Of a stretch of 64,000 nucleotides of DNA, positions 30,938-43,626 are shown one piece after another. This stretch comes from Rusavskia elegans (Eukaryota; Ascomycota; Lecanoromycetes; Teloschistales; Teloschistaceae). The notes below the pieces were generated by a model. It made no database searches. It was not told where the DNA came from and saw nothing but the letters and a program-made list of their open reading frames with translations. Numbering within the stretch: the first letter of the stretch is position 1; each line of letters starts with the position of its first letter. Where the stretch lies: assembly GCA_011316305.1 (NCBI GenBank), contig SAUG01000045.1, positions 62,001 to 126,000 on the forward strand, read 5' to 3'. A program made the position numbers and the translations under genes.

Positions 30938-32839
30938 TTTTATATAATTAATTAAAAGGTTTTATATAAAAAAGATATTATTTATAAAAGATTCGAAAAT
31001 TCCGGAAATTTTATATTTAATACCTTTACTATAGAAATTATTAAAGATTTCGATTAAAAAATAATAAAAAATCTGTTTATTAATTCTTATAAATATTCGA
31101 GCAATTAGAAAAAAATTAATTCTTTAGTTCTATAATAGATTTTCGAAAAAAAAAAGCCGTTAATATATAGATTATTTAGATTTATATTTTTTTTTTTCGG
31201 AATCTACTATTTTTAATAGCTAGGCCGATAAAAATATAAAGAAAAAAAAAATGAAAGTTTATAATTTCGATATTACTATAACTTTATTATTTTCCGATAA
31301 ATCTTTTACAAATAATAATAATTTTATAATAAACTTTTTATCGGATAAAAAAGTATCGTCTTTTAAAAAATATAAAGAAAAGTAAAGCGCGAATTCTTTA
31401 ATAAAAAAATAAAAAATAGAATACTGTTAGTAATTAAAAATAGGAAAGATTTATAGAAAATTAGAAATATAAATTATAAAAATAACTAAATATAATACCG
31501 TCTAGTATTCGAATAAAATATATTACTATTAGTAATCTACGGAAGAAAAGAAAATATATTATCTTTTAATAACTATTAATATATCTATTTAGAATAATTT
31601 ATTTTTATCGAATAAATCTAAATATAACTATTTAAATCTCTAGATTCTTTTAAAATCGATAATTAAATAATATATTTTATTTTTATAGAAGATAGCGGCG
31701 TAGAATAAAATAAAGATAGAAAAAAAAATATATAAATATTTTAGTAGTAAAAGCTCCGATTATTATTTAATAGATTCTACTAGTAATAGTAGCGGCGCCG
31801 GCGTAATTAAATATTTTAATAATAAAAGAGAGTTTCGATCTTTTCTAAATAATAATTTAAATTTTTAATTATTTTTTCGAATTCTTTAGTCTACTTTAGT
31901 AGATAAATATTTTCTCGCGCCTTTCTATAGCTAATTATACTACGTTACCGACGCCGAATAGTTCTATCCAAACTATAGGCGATTAAAAGAAATTAAAAAA
32001 ATAATACTTTTTTTAATAGACGCGTAAAAATCTTTTAAAAGTATATATATTCTAGCAAACGTATTAAATAATTAATAGTAAAAGCTATAATTTAAATTAA
32101 ATACGAAGGCTGAATATAGTAAAATAGAAAAAAATTAAAATTAAAAGAAATTTAGATATAAGATTTAATATTAATATAAAAGATTAGACCTATTAAATTC
32201 TTTCTAATTCTTTTAAATTTCTACTAAATACTAGCTATTTAATCGATAATATTATAGACAAGACGAGGATTTATAATAATTAGGATTATATTTTAAAAAG
32301 CAATTAGAAAATATAGAAAATAATATTAAAAGTTTAGAAAAGGAATCCGAATTATAGAGCTAGAATACTAAATCTACGGGATATAATATTACTAAAATTT
32401 TAATAATTTCTAGTAATTATAAAAGCGATTCGATTTTTTTAATTTTTATATCGTTAAAATATATTTAGTTAGCTCTATAATTTAATATTAAATTCGTAAC
32501 TATAATAATACTATATTATAATTATTATATATAAATAAATAAATTCGAATTTTAATAGTTTAAAACCTTATAGTATTCCGTATAATTATCCCGCTGTAAA
32601 TAAAATAGAATAAATTAATTAGTTTATTATAGGCCGTATATAATAGATTTTATTTAAAATAAAATCGCCGTTGAATTTTAGATTACTAAAATCTAGTATA
32701 ATTAATATAGTTATATATTATAAACACAGACGGCGTGTCTTCGGGAACGTAGTAGTATTTAGTACAATATATAATTTTCTATTACGCTTCGACAGGCAGA
32801 GATATATAGGACGGCTTTGATATTAGTATTAAAGAATAT

Positions 32840-33005
32840 CTTAGTAGTTTTAGTAAATAAATATCCTAAATACCCTGATTTTAGTAGTCTTAGTAAATAA
32901 ATACTATAAATAAATTCAGTCTTCGCAGTTTTAGTAAGTAAATATTCTAAAATAGAGCTATTTTAGTTATTTTAGTTAATAAATAACCTAAATAGTAGAG
33001 GATTT
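32840..33005. repeat. Degenerate ~45-50 bp tandem repeat in the element core
   Basis: About four imperfect units of the form TTTTAGTAAATAAATA(T/C)CCTAAA followed by a spacer. This part, and DNA on either side (about 32715-33200), keeps more GC dinucleotides than the rest of the core. It may be a later insertion or a region less exposed to RIP. Confidence 0.5.
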
Positions 33006-33774
33006 TATTTATTTATATAGATCCCGAACTCGACGCCTTTATAGCTCGTATTTAATTTATTAGTTATCGCTATATACTGCTCTAGTAATTAAACTAACTT
33101 ATTTTTATATTAATTTAAAGTAATTATCCGTTATACCTCCGTTTACAGATATACTAATAAATCCAACCTATTTTGAAAATACCAGACCTCCAGGTAGCCC
33201 TATAATATTATATAATAGTTTAACGAAATAGATTATAATTTAATACTAAATAATAAAGTTTGAAATTATATTAAACGTTTTTAAATAATCTAAAAATAAT
33301 TAAAATCCGATCGCTTTTAATATAGATATTAATTATTAAAAAAATAATATATTACATCCGAATAAATTTAATAGATTTAGTAGTTAATTCCGTTTTTTAA
33401 CTTTTCTAAACTTTTATATCAGCGGATTTTAAAATGGATTTTCAAATTAGACCGGCTAATAGCTATTTTAATTTAAATAATCTAAATAATCTAATTAATC
33501 TAAATAATCTAAAAATCCAAAAAGTAAATTTTCGATAGATTAAAACTCTAATAGTATCTATAGTACGAATATCTATTTAGTAAATAATCTAAAATAGAAT
33601 CTATATATAAACTAAAAATAAATTTATATTATCTAAATCGATAATAAAATTTAACGGCTGCCGTTAAAAGCGGAAATAACGGAAGTCGAATATCTATTTA
33701 ATAAACTACGCTAGACCTATTTTAGTTAGATTTTAGTAAAAAAATCTAATATTTTCGATTTAGACGAAACTAGT

Positions 33775-34183
33775 TGTTACGTCCACGATTCCACAGAGGT
33801 TTTCTGGAAAATTGGTCAGGCAAGCGAGCCTAATTATCTATAGCCGCCTATAGCCGCTATAGCCGCCCCTTCTAATAGAATTCTTAATAGACGGCTATCT
33901 ATCGGCTTTTATAACTACTTTTACTATATATATCGCTTATTAATTCTATAGATAGTTTCTTTCGTTAATTATTAATATAATTATTAAATACGTCTCTACT
34001 ATTCTTTTTTTAATTACTTTATAATAAAGATACCTCGTAATATTATAACCGTACTTCTGCGGCTATATAGAATTTATTATAATAATTTATACTAGAATTC
34101 CTTTATTATTTAGTAGCTCGGACTATATTTATAGCTATAGCTAGGCTCGAATATAATACTTTCTAATATATAGGGACGTTATA
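33775..34183. repeat. 5' LTR
   Basis: 409 bp, TG..TA. Aligns end to end with 36715-37113, with transition-type differences in both copies. Confidence 0.85.
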
Positions 34184-36714
34184 TTTTAATAATTTACTAT
34201 ATTAGTCTCGTTATCCCGACCTATAGATCGAAACGATACTATTAAAGTAGTAACTTTAAATATCTATAAAGGAAATAAAAAATCTTTAAAGCTATAGGTT
34301 ATTTAGATAAATATCTACTTTGTATTATATATAAATTAGTTTCCGAACGAAATAGTTAAAGTCCTATTTATAATATTATATCTAGGAAGGACTGCCTTTA
34401 ATTAGATATAGCTTCGAATAGAAAACTATTTCGATAATCTAAAAGGATAGAGAAAAGATAAAATATTATAGATCTTTTATACCTTCGGTAATCTTATTAT
34501 AGCTATAAAAGAAGCCTTCGGAGATAATAATAAGGAAAAAGTAATAGAAAGGAAACTAATAGTTCTAAAATAATAGAAATCGATAATTATCTATACTATT
34601 TAATTTAGAATATTAGCTTATAAAATAGACTAGAAGGATTTAATTCTATAAGCCTACTTCTATAAAGGACTTTATATAAAGGTTAAAGAAGCTATAGCAG
34701 TAATCGAAAAACTAGACTTATTAGCGGAATTTATCGAGCTCGCGATAAAAATCGATACTAGATAGTATAAAATATATTTAGATAAATAGACGCTTAATAA
34801 AATAGAAATTACTAAAAGAAAACCTAGAGGAAATCCGATAGAGCTCGATACTACTAAGACTAAAGGATCGAAAACTAAAGCTTATTATTTATATAGAAAA
34901 ATAGGATACTTTAGAAAAAATTATCTAACTAAAAAAGTAACTAAAATAATTAAATACTTTTTTAAAATAATAGAGGAATTACCCTACGAATATATAATAA
35001 AAAGCTAGTTAGTCTACTATAATAATACTTATCCTATTTATCTATCGGATAAGGAAGGAATAGGATATTTCTTTAAAAAACTAAGAAAAATATAGGAAAA
35101 GAAGCTAATAATCGATTTTAAACTATATAAAACCGAAAAACCTCTTATATTAGTACTTAAGATTAAAATCGGAAGTTAATAAATAATAGCTTTTATAAAT
35201 AGAAAGGAAGATAATAAGGTTATAAAAGGATTCTACGACTAAATTAAAAGATATCTCTATAGATAAATAATAAAAGATAATAAAATTCTCGATATTAAAA
35301 TTAAAATAAAAAATAGATTAATTAAAATAATAAATTTTACTATTATTAAAAGTTAAAAAAGCTATATTATTCTAGAAAATAAATAGAAAGAATTAATTTT
35401 AGAAAGACTAATAGAAAAAAGTATAGTAAGTAAAAAAATAGAACTTTAAATAATATATCTCCTAGCTTATAAAAACCTTTTAAATAAGAAAATAGACGTC
35501 GCTTTAGTAATAAATTACGACGATATTAAGGAATTAGATAAGAGTTTTAAAAAAGGAAAAGAAATTTAAAAAATAAAAGTATAGAAAGAATACTACTACC
35601 TATTTTAATAATTTACTAAAAAATATAATAAAAGTAGAAAGATAATTTAATAGCTTTAGATAAATTATATTAGGAAAATATACTAGAATATAGTTAAAGT
35701 TATAGATAGAATCGAATACTATAAACTAAGTTAAATAGATTAGAATAAAAAAATACCAGACCCGGCGCTTAGTATATAACTAAAAGATAAAAAATTCGAT
35801 TAATATCTATCTTCGTTATTATAGAATAAAATAGTTACTAAAAAATTAAATTTAGTAAAACTATCGGAAGAACCGGAAATAATTTATAATATAGATATAT
35901 AAACTAGTTATAAAGGTAAAAGTAAAGGAGCTTTTAACTAGATTTTCTTTAGGTACCTACGTTTTCTATAGGTTAAGAGAAGTTAAAATCTTTTAAAAAT
36001 TAATCTAAATTATCCGAATTAAAACTAGATATTAATTTAATAGAAGCCTTTTATACGGCTAGCGTAAAACTAATAGAAAAATAAAATATAACCGGATTAT
36101 TAAATTTATTAAACCGAAATAATATATATTACTTTTAAATAATAAAATTACTTTTATATTTATTTAAAACGCGATAACAGGTAATAAAACGCTTTTATTT
36201 ACTAAAAAGCCGGCGGAGATCCGATTTCTAAATTAAACGTTTATTATAAATTTCTTTTTCGGAATTAAAAAAGAATTTAATATAATAATAAGCCTCGGAA
36301 TATTTATTAAAAATACTAGTAATATTAGAACGGAATTTATTTTTTTTATCTTTAAAACGCTTTCCTATAAAGGTTAGTAAAATAAAAGGAAACGGAAATT
36401 TATATATAGATAGTATTAGATATTAAAAGATCGTATAATTTCTAAACCCGAATATATTTACCGTAAGTATTACTATTAACCTCGACTTTATACTTTTTTA
36501 AAGGATTATAGATATATAAAGAATAAAGAAAAGGTATTATAATCTCTTTAGACTAAATACGGCGAAAGGACTTTAATCGGTTTTCTTATCGGAAACGTAT
36601 AACAGAGATATTAATAGAAGAAGAAAAAGAGGGGCTAGAAAAATATCTTTTTATACCCCGCAGACGGATTATAAACTAGGTAAAAAGCGATATAGGAGGG
36701 GCCGTATTATATCT

Positions 36715-37113
36715 ACGACTCTATAGAGGTTCTCTAGAAAATTAGTTAGATAAACGAGCCTAATTATCTATAGCCGCCTATAGCCGCTATAGCCGTCCCT
36801 TCTAATAGGATTTTTAGTAGACAGCTACCTATCGGCCTTTATAGCTACTTTTACTATATATATCGTTTATTACTTCTATAGATAGTTTCTCTTATTAATT
36901 ATTAATATAATTATTAAATATATTTCTACTATTCTTTTTTTAATTACTTTATAATAAAGATATTTTATAATATCGTAACTATACCTCTACGGCTATATAG
37001 GATTAGTTATAATAACCTATACTAGAATTCCTTTACTATTTAGTAGTTCGGACTACGTCCACGGCTATAACTAGACTCGAACGTAACGCCTTCTGATATA
37101 CAGGGACGTTACA
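36715..37113. repeat. 3' LTR
   Basis: 399 bp. Its start is RIP-altered, its end retains GACGTTACA. Preceded by a purine-rich tract. Confidence 0.85.
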
Positions 37114-38429
37114 CTAGTCTAGCGGTATATATAGGCGTATATAGGCCTACTAACTAATAAAGATTTAAATAAATTTAAAATCGAATCTCTAAATCTTTTT
37201 AGCCGGTTTTAGCCGTTTTAGCCGTTTAGCCGTCTTAGCCGCGTAGCCACGCAACTTCGGGTATATCCGAAACCGGCTAATAAATCGTTTATAAGCCGGT
37301 TTTAGAAAATGTTGATATACTAACTATTTTCTTTTTTTTTATCTAAATAGATATTTTCTATAATTATATTATCGGTATTTCTTCGAAGATATTTTAAATA
37401 TTAAAAGTTCTCTATCGCGTTCTTTTTATTATTATAGACTTTAACGTCTATTTTAAAGAAATTCCGGAAGTTTATATAGTTAAAATTTTTATAATACTTT
37501 TTTAACTAAATTTTTAAAATCGAGAAAAACTTTTAAATAAAGTTATAATTAGGCGAATAAAACGGTAGATATTGAACTTTAATTCTAAAACTATTATAAA
37601 AGGTATTAATTCTTTTATTTATAAATATTAAATATTTATCTATAATAATTACTAATTTTTAATTAAAAAAAAGATTATCTTTAAAAAAAATATTTTTTTT
37701 AAAAAACTATTCGAGCCGGAAATCTTTAATTATATTTTTATAGATTATATATTTTAATATTCTCTCGGAATAGTATATTAGATAGATATTAAATCTTTTA
37801 CTATACTAGAAAAATTTCTATATAGTAGATTTAATTCCGAAAATAGACTATTTTTATTTATAGTAGATAGTATACTTGTTAACAGCGCTTTCGTTAATAT
37901 AGACGAGCTACTAGTAGTAGTATTTCGAAATCTCTAGTATAAAAGTATTATAAAAACTCTAGAACTTTTTCTTCGCCTAAATTTATAGTAATTTTTTTAA
38001 AATTTTTAATACGTTTAGTATCTAGCAGATATATATAGTAGAAAAGACTTTATTATATCTATCGAAAATCTATTCTACTATTTTATTAAAATAAAATTAT
38101 AGAATTTTAATAAAATATTTAATTAATCCGTTTTTAATATTATCGGTAAATTTAATTAGAGGTTTCTAGTATACGATATTAAAATCCGGCGTATAAAATC
38201 TAAAGATTATAATATTACTATTAATATAATATATCTGCCGTTCGTTATATAGTTCGAAGTAGATAATAGTAAAAAAGTAAAGGTTATTAATAAAATATTA
38301 CGATATTTTCTCTTTCTATTCGAAGGTTATAGCTACCGGTATTACGCTAGAAACTATTAGTAAAAGCTTTACTATAAATTATAGAGCGCGTATATATATA
38401 GGGTTTTAAAATATCTAATTTAAATATAT

Positions 38430-38554
38430 ATATAGAAATTATAGTAGTAGTAGAAATCGAAAAGTTATATAACGTTAAAAAGTTATAAGATTTATATATA
38501 AGTTTGGTAGGGCTCGCGTAAAACTCTGACTGACCAGGTTTATTTAATCTGGGG
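38430..38554. repeat. Right terminal inverted repeat of the 10 kb element
   Basis: Inverted match to 28595-28720. The TA at 38555-38556 mirrors the TA at 28593-28594. Confidence 0.9.
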
Positions 38555-38556
38555 TA

Positions 38557-40598
38557 AGACTAAATTGGAAATCGCATGCGGCAGTGCTGACAGCGTCAGC
38601 CATCAATTCGCAGTGAATCTCAGCCTTCGTAAGTCTGTCATATCGATTGACTCACGTCAAATATCGTACAGCAATCGCGAGGACAAACGCCGTGCGAACG
38701 GTGAGTGGCTCCTTCAAGAACGGATCACACGGAAATGGTCACAACAGTCGGCCCCTCCCAAGAGTGAATTTTGATATGACGATTGGGATACATTTCTTTT
38801 TAATCATTCTCATTCACTTGTAATAGAATTTATGAGTTCGTATAAGACCTCTGTCGAGCGGTGCACCTTTCGCTTTCCGCGCCCTCAAGTGTCTAGCTCG
38901 AACAATATCGTTAGACCAAAGCTCGGCTGTCACTTTGTACCATCTTCGTTCTTAATGCGAGGGACATTCCATTAGCTGGCTCAGACAACAATATAGCAGT
39001 TGCGAGATATCTGTAACGACATAGGACCGCAGCAGCAAGGCCAAAAGAAAATAGTGATGCTGGTGTACTGCCTGCCAGCCCCTATTTCTCTCACCAAAGT
39101 TAGAATCGGGTTTTCCAGAGAATAGCAGAGTCTTTAGTTTCAAAGATCGTAACACCATAGGTGTCTCTATGTTACAGTAATGCATACTCTGGCGTTGTTT
39201 TGATGCCACAACGCTAGAGCTCCCGACACATAAGGTAGGATTGACGGCGGCAGCTGCCATGCCTTTGACGCCGATGTGCTCGTTGGTTCTACCAGCGTTA
39301 CATGAGATGGTTTGACAGCATTTGGGTTTGCTGTCGGTGAAGGATGCCCGGATGATTGGATAGCTTCTTTGGCTTTGATGGCTTGAGCTTGCGTTCTTGG
39401 AGTCTCGAGTCGTATTGGGGATCTGAATACTTAAAGTTGATGTTTTTCAAGTCTATGTCCTTCTGGAAGGGATCCTTCGCTTTGGGTGTTATCGGCATCG
39501 TTTGGAATGGGGTCTTCTTCCAAGCTTGTAGCATTTCCCGATCTTGCAGCAGCAGCCTCGAATATAGCAACGTTCTTCGTTGTAGTGCTCTGCTATTGCT
39601 TCTTCGGTATATTGACCCGTATACTCGTAGTATTCGAGCTCCCGAATTTGACACGTCCTCGCCTTTTGAGTGGCCGCGACCGGACACCGAAAGAACCAAC
39701 ATTACCACGAGCACGGTGCAGGGAGTGGCATAGATGAGATATTGAAGACGATGTAAAGATAGATAGCTTGGCAATATTACTGAAAAGGAGAACTATATAT
39801 CACTACTGATCATTGATATCATCCCAGATCATCGACACAGCGATGTACAACGAGCCATATCAAGACACAGAGGCTCTGCATGTACCTACGCTCCATTGGC
39901 TGGGCTGTAGCCGCAGAAAGACGGTTCAGCAACTTCTGGATTATTTTTCGTAGCTATACGATACTGATACCCGTGTCCGAAGAGTTCCACTTGCCGTCAC
40001 GGAAGGCTACCACGATGCCTGCCGTGACAGGAACACCCACATAACATCACATGATTTCTCGACCTCGGCTCGACTGCCTTTAGTGTTTCAATTATACCAG
40101 CCCGGCCGCGCTTGTCAGATGTGGTACAAATTTCCAGAGTCCGACAGGTTGCCACAAACACTCCGTCAGTGCCCATCTACGCATAATCGTTTTGGATCCT
40201 TCCGGGCTGCTGATGAACATGCATGGCGCATAAGAGGGAGGAACGGAATACCGTGGGTAATCAGGTACACAGTAAGACCATTGACCTAGCCCTGTAATGT
40301 GATAATATTTGCCCTTAATATTGGGAAACCAATGGCAAAAAGTCCTTGGTCTCTAGATGACTTTGAAACTGCTCACTAAGTGTATGAAAGTCAATTAGAG
40401 AATGATTAATAACATGACGATTATCATGTGAGGGGAAGAAGACTACCTCGAATTTCCACAGAGTATATTGGTCTAAGACGGTATTCTATATACGTATAAG
40501 ACCATTGCCAACCACTGTCGATCCTGACGTTCCGGACATGACTCATTCTATATTCCGTCTCCTCATCGATCAACTCTGCACAAAGAATGCATCTCGCT
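38557..40598. other. Region with no confident gene between the mobile element and the transporter
   Basis: 2 kb of normal base composition. The best frame is on minus, about 39298-39640, from an ATG with a hydrophobic VVMLVLSV start and a basic remainder (KPSKPKKLSNHPG). It lacks a start context, homologous motif or introns, so it is not called. A 102-codon minus frame at 38952-39260 is equally unsupported. Confidence 0.4.
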
Positions 40599-42767
40599 TT
40601 ACGGATGTATCAGACTCTGCGGCCTCGCCACCATCGACTCCGGCCTCCTCGTCCTCGGCCTCGCACTCTCCACAAGCGCAACATCACTTGCCTCCGGATC
40701 CACCCTCCCCGCCTCCACACCCACCTTCTTCCCCGCGTCCGCAAAACTCTTCGGATGCCGTCTGAACCCCACTAAACTAACCACCAAACTCGCAATAGCA
40801 AAATACATCACCAATCTCGTCTGCTTATTGAACGCTTCACCGTAGACTTGGCGGACTTCTGCGGCTTGGGAAGGGGAAAGGGTGGATATGCTGGCGGCGG
40901 ATTCGAGGAGGGCGGAGATTTGGGTGGGGGAGAGGATGGAGGGGAGGGAGGAGCGGATGTGGGCTGAGATGACGACTTGGGCGATAGCGATGCCGATTAC
41001 GCCGCCAAGGACTCGGATTTGGGTTATGGCGCCCATTGTTACGGCTGCGGAACAACGCTGTAAGCTGGAAGATACCAGGGGCGAGGTGGTGGAAGGGAAA
41101 TGTCACCTAGATCCGCATCATCGACCTCCACCCTCGAAACGATCACTAGACTACTTAGACCTAGCCCGAACCCCAAACCCAGGATGACTTGATAGCCATA
41201 CTGCCGGGCTAGAACCGTGTCGGAGGTGGGAATCGAGGAAAGAAGGCCTAAGCCAATGACTTGCAGGACGTTAGAGAGAACAAGGAGATACCATGAGATG
41301 TTCTTCTTGCTGCAGATGAAACCTGCGAGGCCGGCGCCGAAGGCGGAGAGGAGGAGGAGAGCGAGCATTTTAACGCCGGCGTCAACGGGGGAGAGGTTGT
41401 TTTCGATTTGGAAGCGTTGCGGGAGGAAGATGATTGTTACCATGAAGGGGAAGCCGGTTAGGAAGCCGGATCTGTTGTTTGTTCCGTCAGTCGGAGTTGA
41501 AGAGTCGATCTGAGGATGGAAAAGATGGTAAATTAATCGGAGGAAAATTGCTTACAAGAGAGCGGACCCAACTACGCGATGGGTCGCGAGTCGGACTGGG
41601 AAGACTGGCAGCATTGAAAGTCGGTGGCCTTGTATGGTTAAGTAGGTTTCCCATATCGTGAAAGCTAGCCATGCGAGCCCAGCGACCACGAATGTCGATA
41701 TGATGGTACCGCTGTTCCAAGGATATTGGACGCCGCCTTGTTCTAACGGGAAAACTAGGATGATCGATCCGGCCAAAGACAGGATTACCCCTGGCCAGTC
41801 GATCTGTGCTAGTCGACCTGGACCTCCTACTGCTTTACGATGCTTAGGGAATTCCCAGAAGAGCAGACCTCCTACTAAGGCACCACCCGGTATGCTGCAA
41901 TACACTGTCATTATCTAGGACTTCGAGTAGAGAGTTGATGTTTATGCGCTCACTTCAGATAAAACACCCATCGCCATGTCGTCGTTGACGTAATAGCACC
42001 ACCAACAATCGGACCAAGGATACTAGCAGATGCAAATACTGCGCTGATACAGCCGGAGACCAGACCGAATTTTGCTGCTGGGGTAACTTCTGGTGCGATC
42101 GCCATTACCATGCTGTAGATGCCGGAACCGCCGATGCCTTGGAATGCGCGGAAGATGATCCTGATGGGAGATTAGCTGCCAATGGCTGGTAGATGATGGG
42201 AGAAGAAAATAACAGTTGATCCGTTGTTTGCGCGACACCGCATGCTAATGAGAAGACGGTGAAAAGGGTTAAGGCGGAGAGTAGAGCGAGCTTTCGCCCG
42301 AAGATGTCGCTAAGGCGGGCGAAGATGATGAGGAAACCTGATATCGGGTTACCAGAGATTCAATTCCCAGCATTGACGTTGATCTATGAAAGGCTTGGAT
42401 GAGATGATGGGACATCCAGCAGCCAAGGGATCGAATGCCAATCAAGTCAGGTGAAGGGACAGTTACCAGTGTATGTCAAAAGGTATGCAATGACGATCCA
42501 ATTTGATTTCCCGAAATTTCCCAAACTGGATGATATAGCGATCAACGCTGTCGCTATAATGGTTGTCTCCAAAGTGGAAAGCAGTAGGGCTAAGCATAGT
42601 CTGGGTAAATCATTAGATCGCTGTCGACAGTCAATCATTTCGTGTGAAAAGAAAAGGACGTACGCAAGAATAACCAGCCAGAAGTGCCATCCCGTCAATC
42701 CAGCATCGGCTTTATCATCAGCAGTCGTGTCAGGATGACGACCATTCTCTTCTGCAGAATTTGGCAT
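40599..42767 (-). CDS. Major facilitator superfamily transporter, 14-TM drug-efflux type
   Basis: Seven exons on minus: 42767-42664, 42600-42467, 42337-42214, 42160-41954, 41894-41556, 41471-41107 and 41044-40599, giving 572 aa. After a polar N-terminus the first helices read TTIIATALIAISSSLG and WIVIAYLLTYTG. They are followed by the MFS motif A-like loop ARLSDIFGRKLALLSALTLF and IIFRAFQGIGGSGIYSMV. Later helices include GGALVGGLLFWEFP and VILGLGFGLGLSSLV. The layout and length match DHA2-like (14-spanner) exporters commonly found in fungal metabolite clusters. Plasma-membrane location and export of the cluster product or a toxic intermediate are inferred from the neighbours. It is the left-most cluster gene before the degraded element complex. 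All exons join in phase with no stop, so it looks functional. Confidence 0.9.
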
Positions 42768-43626
42768 CGCTGGGCACTGCCAGATTTTGGGTTTGAGAAG
42801 GTCCTGTAGGTAGAATGATCACATGGTTTCCTCAATGTGTAGTCAGAAGTGCAGGAATGGGATATCTGTAAAGCCAAGTCTCAGAGAGACGTAGTCGGCG
42901 TGATCTCAGTCCGATAATTGATGGCTGAATGACGATATGATCTCGTTGATAGATTGGGAAGGGATAGGCGATGGGTGCAGATGCAAGGAGGGGGGCCTCA
43001 AAAAGGCTGAAGGAAGCTGACCACCCATGCGCCTGAAGACCCACGCCGTATTTTACCTGCAGGAGGATTGAAAACGGCGACTTTTGTTTCTTCCATCTCG
43101 GCAGAGGATTACAGGGGCTCCGGGCTATTTTGTGCATTTGCATGGGACGGAACCATCTCCACTATTGCGCATGGCTGACGGGTGGATCTCCGTTGCCGGA
43201 TAGAATTCCAACGGCGCGGGATCCTAATCTCACATGGATCTGACACGATACCGACACGTGCAAGGGTCTGATTCGATTTTCCCAAGCGTGAGAAGTGGAG
43301 TAGACCCTTGATCTGACAACTGGTCTCGCTTGGAGTCAGACCAGTCGGCGCATTCAAGCCATGCAGCGGCAACAATGTAACGTCGACTGCTACTCGGATC
43401 AATCTCGCGACTGCAACTTCATGCTGGAGCATGGTGTTTGCGGCACATGACCAAAGCCATGTGGTAGACTCTGACTGCAGTATGAGGTAAAATTGCGAGC
43501 CTCCTTAGCTGGGTTGTCAGGGTCAAAGACTTGGACCTCCTTCTGCTAGACATTTCGCCCAGTGCTTGATAAGACTTTGAACTTAGGGTCTGGTCGAATA
43601 TCCCAAAAATTACTTCATCATTGAAA
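42768..43626. other. Divergent promoter region between transporter and hydrolase
   Basis: 859 bp between the two divergently transcribed genes. No supportable gene. CGG-containing triplets that a Zn2Cys6 factor might bind occur (for example near 43150-43210), but no clear palindrome stands out. Confidence 0.45.

Larger units (their letters stand above)
33775..37113. mobile_element. RIP-degraded LTR retrotransposon (3.3 kb, probably Ty3/gypsy-like and internally deleted)
   Basis: Flanked by a 5 bp duplication, CTAGT (33770-33774 and 37114-37118). The LTRs run 33775-34183 and 36715-37113. They begin TGTTACGTCC (TATTATATCT in the 3' copy) and end GACGTTACA (GACGTTATA in the 5' copy), differing mostly by transitions. 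A purine-rich GGAGGGG stretch just before the 3' LTR may be the polypurine tract. Near 34880-34930 the interior reads A-Y-Y-L-Y-R-K-I-G-Y-F-R-K-N-Y, the pattern expected of a gag zinc knuckle (C-x2-C-x4-H-x4-C) whose Cys and His codons were turned to Tyr by G-to-A change. The 2.5 kb interior is too short for full gag-pol, so it is deleted or non-autonomous. No intact protein survives. Confidence 0.85.
33415..37319 (+). repeat. MITE-like element, copy E, split by an LTR retrotransposon
   Basis: Direct-orientation copy with left part 33415-33774 (TATATCAGCGG start) and right part 37114-37319, ending GTTGATATA (the RIPped form of GCTGATATA). The retrotransposon sits between, at the CTAGT of the conserved GAA(G/A)CTAGTCTAGCGG site. 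Confidence 0.85.
28595..38554. mobile_element. ~10 kb RIP-degraded TIR element complex with nested insertions
   Basis: The outer ends are inverted copies of one another: left CCTCAGATTAAATAAACC, right (reverse complement) CCCCAGATTAAATAAACC. They stay nearly identical for about 125 bp and differ mainly by C/T changes. TA flanks both ends (28593-28594 and 38555-38556), as in Tc1/mariner-like elements. Everything between is AT-rich with pervasive stop codons. About 5.7 kb is accounted for by four MITE-like copies and an LTR retrotransposon, leaving a core of about 4.2 kb (28721-28883, 29519-29740, 30938-33414 and 37320-38430). No transposase motif survives that I can read. The superfamily is inferred from the TA flank only. 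Confidence 0.85.

Noticed and set aside
28595..38554. AT-rich block as a centromere or mitochondrial insert
   Set aside because: Discrete inverted ends, LTRs and target duplications explain it as nested transposons.
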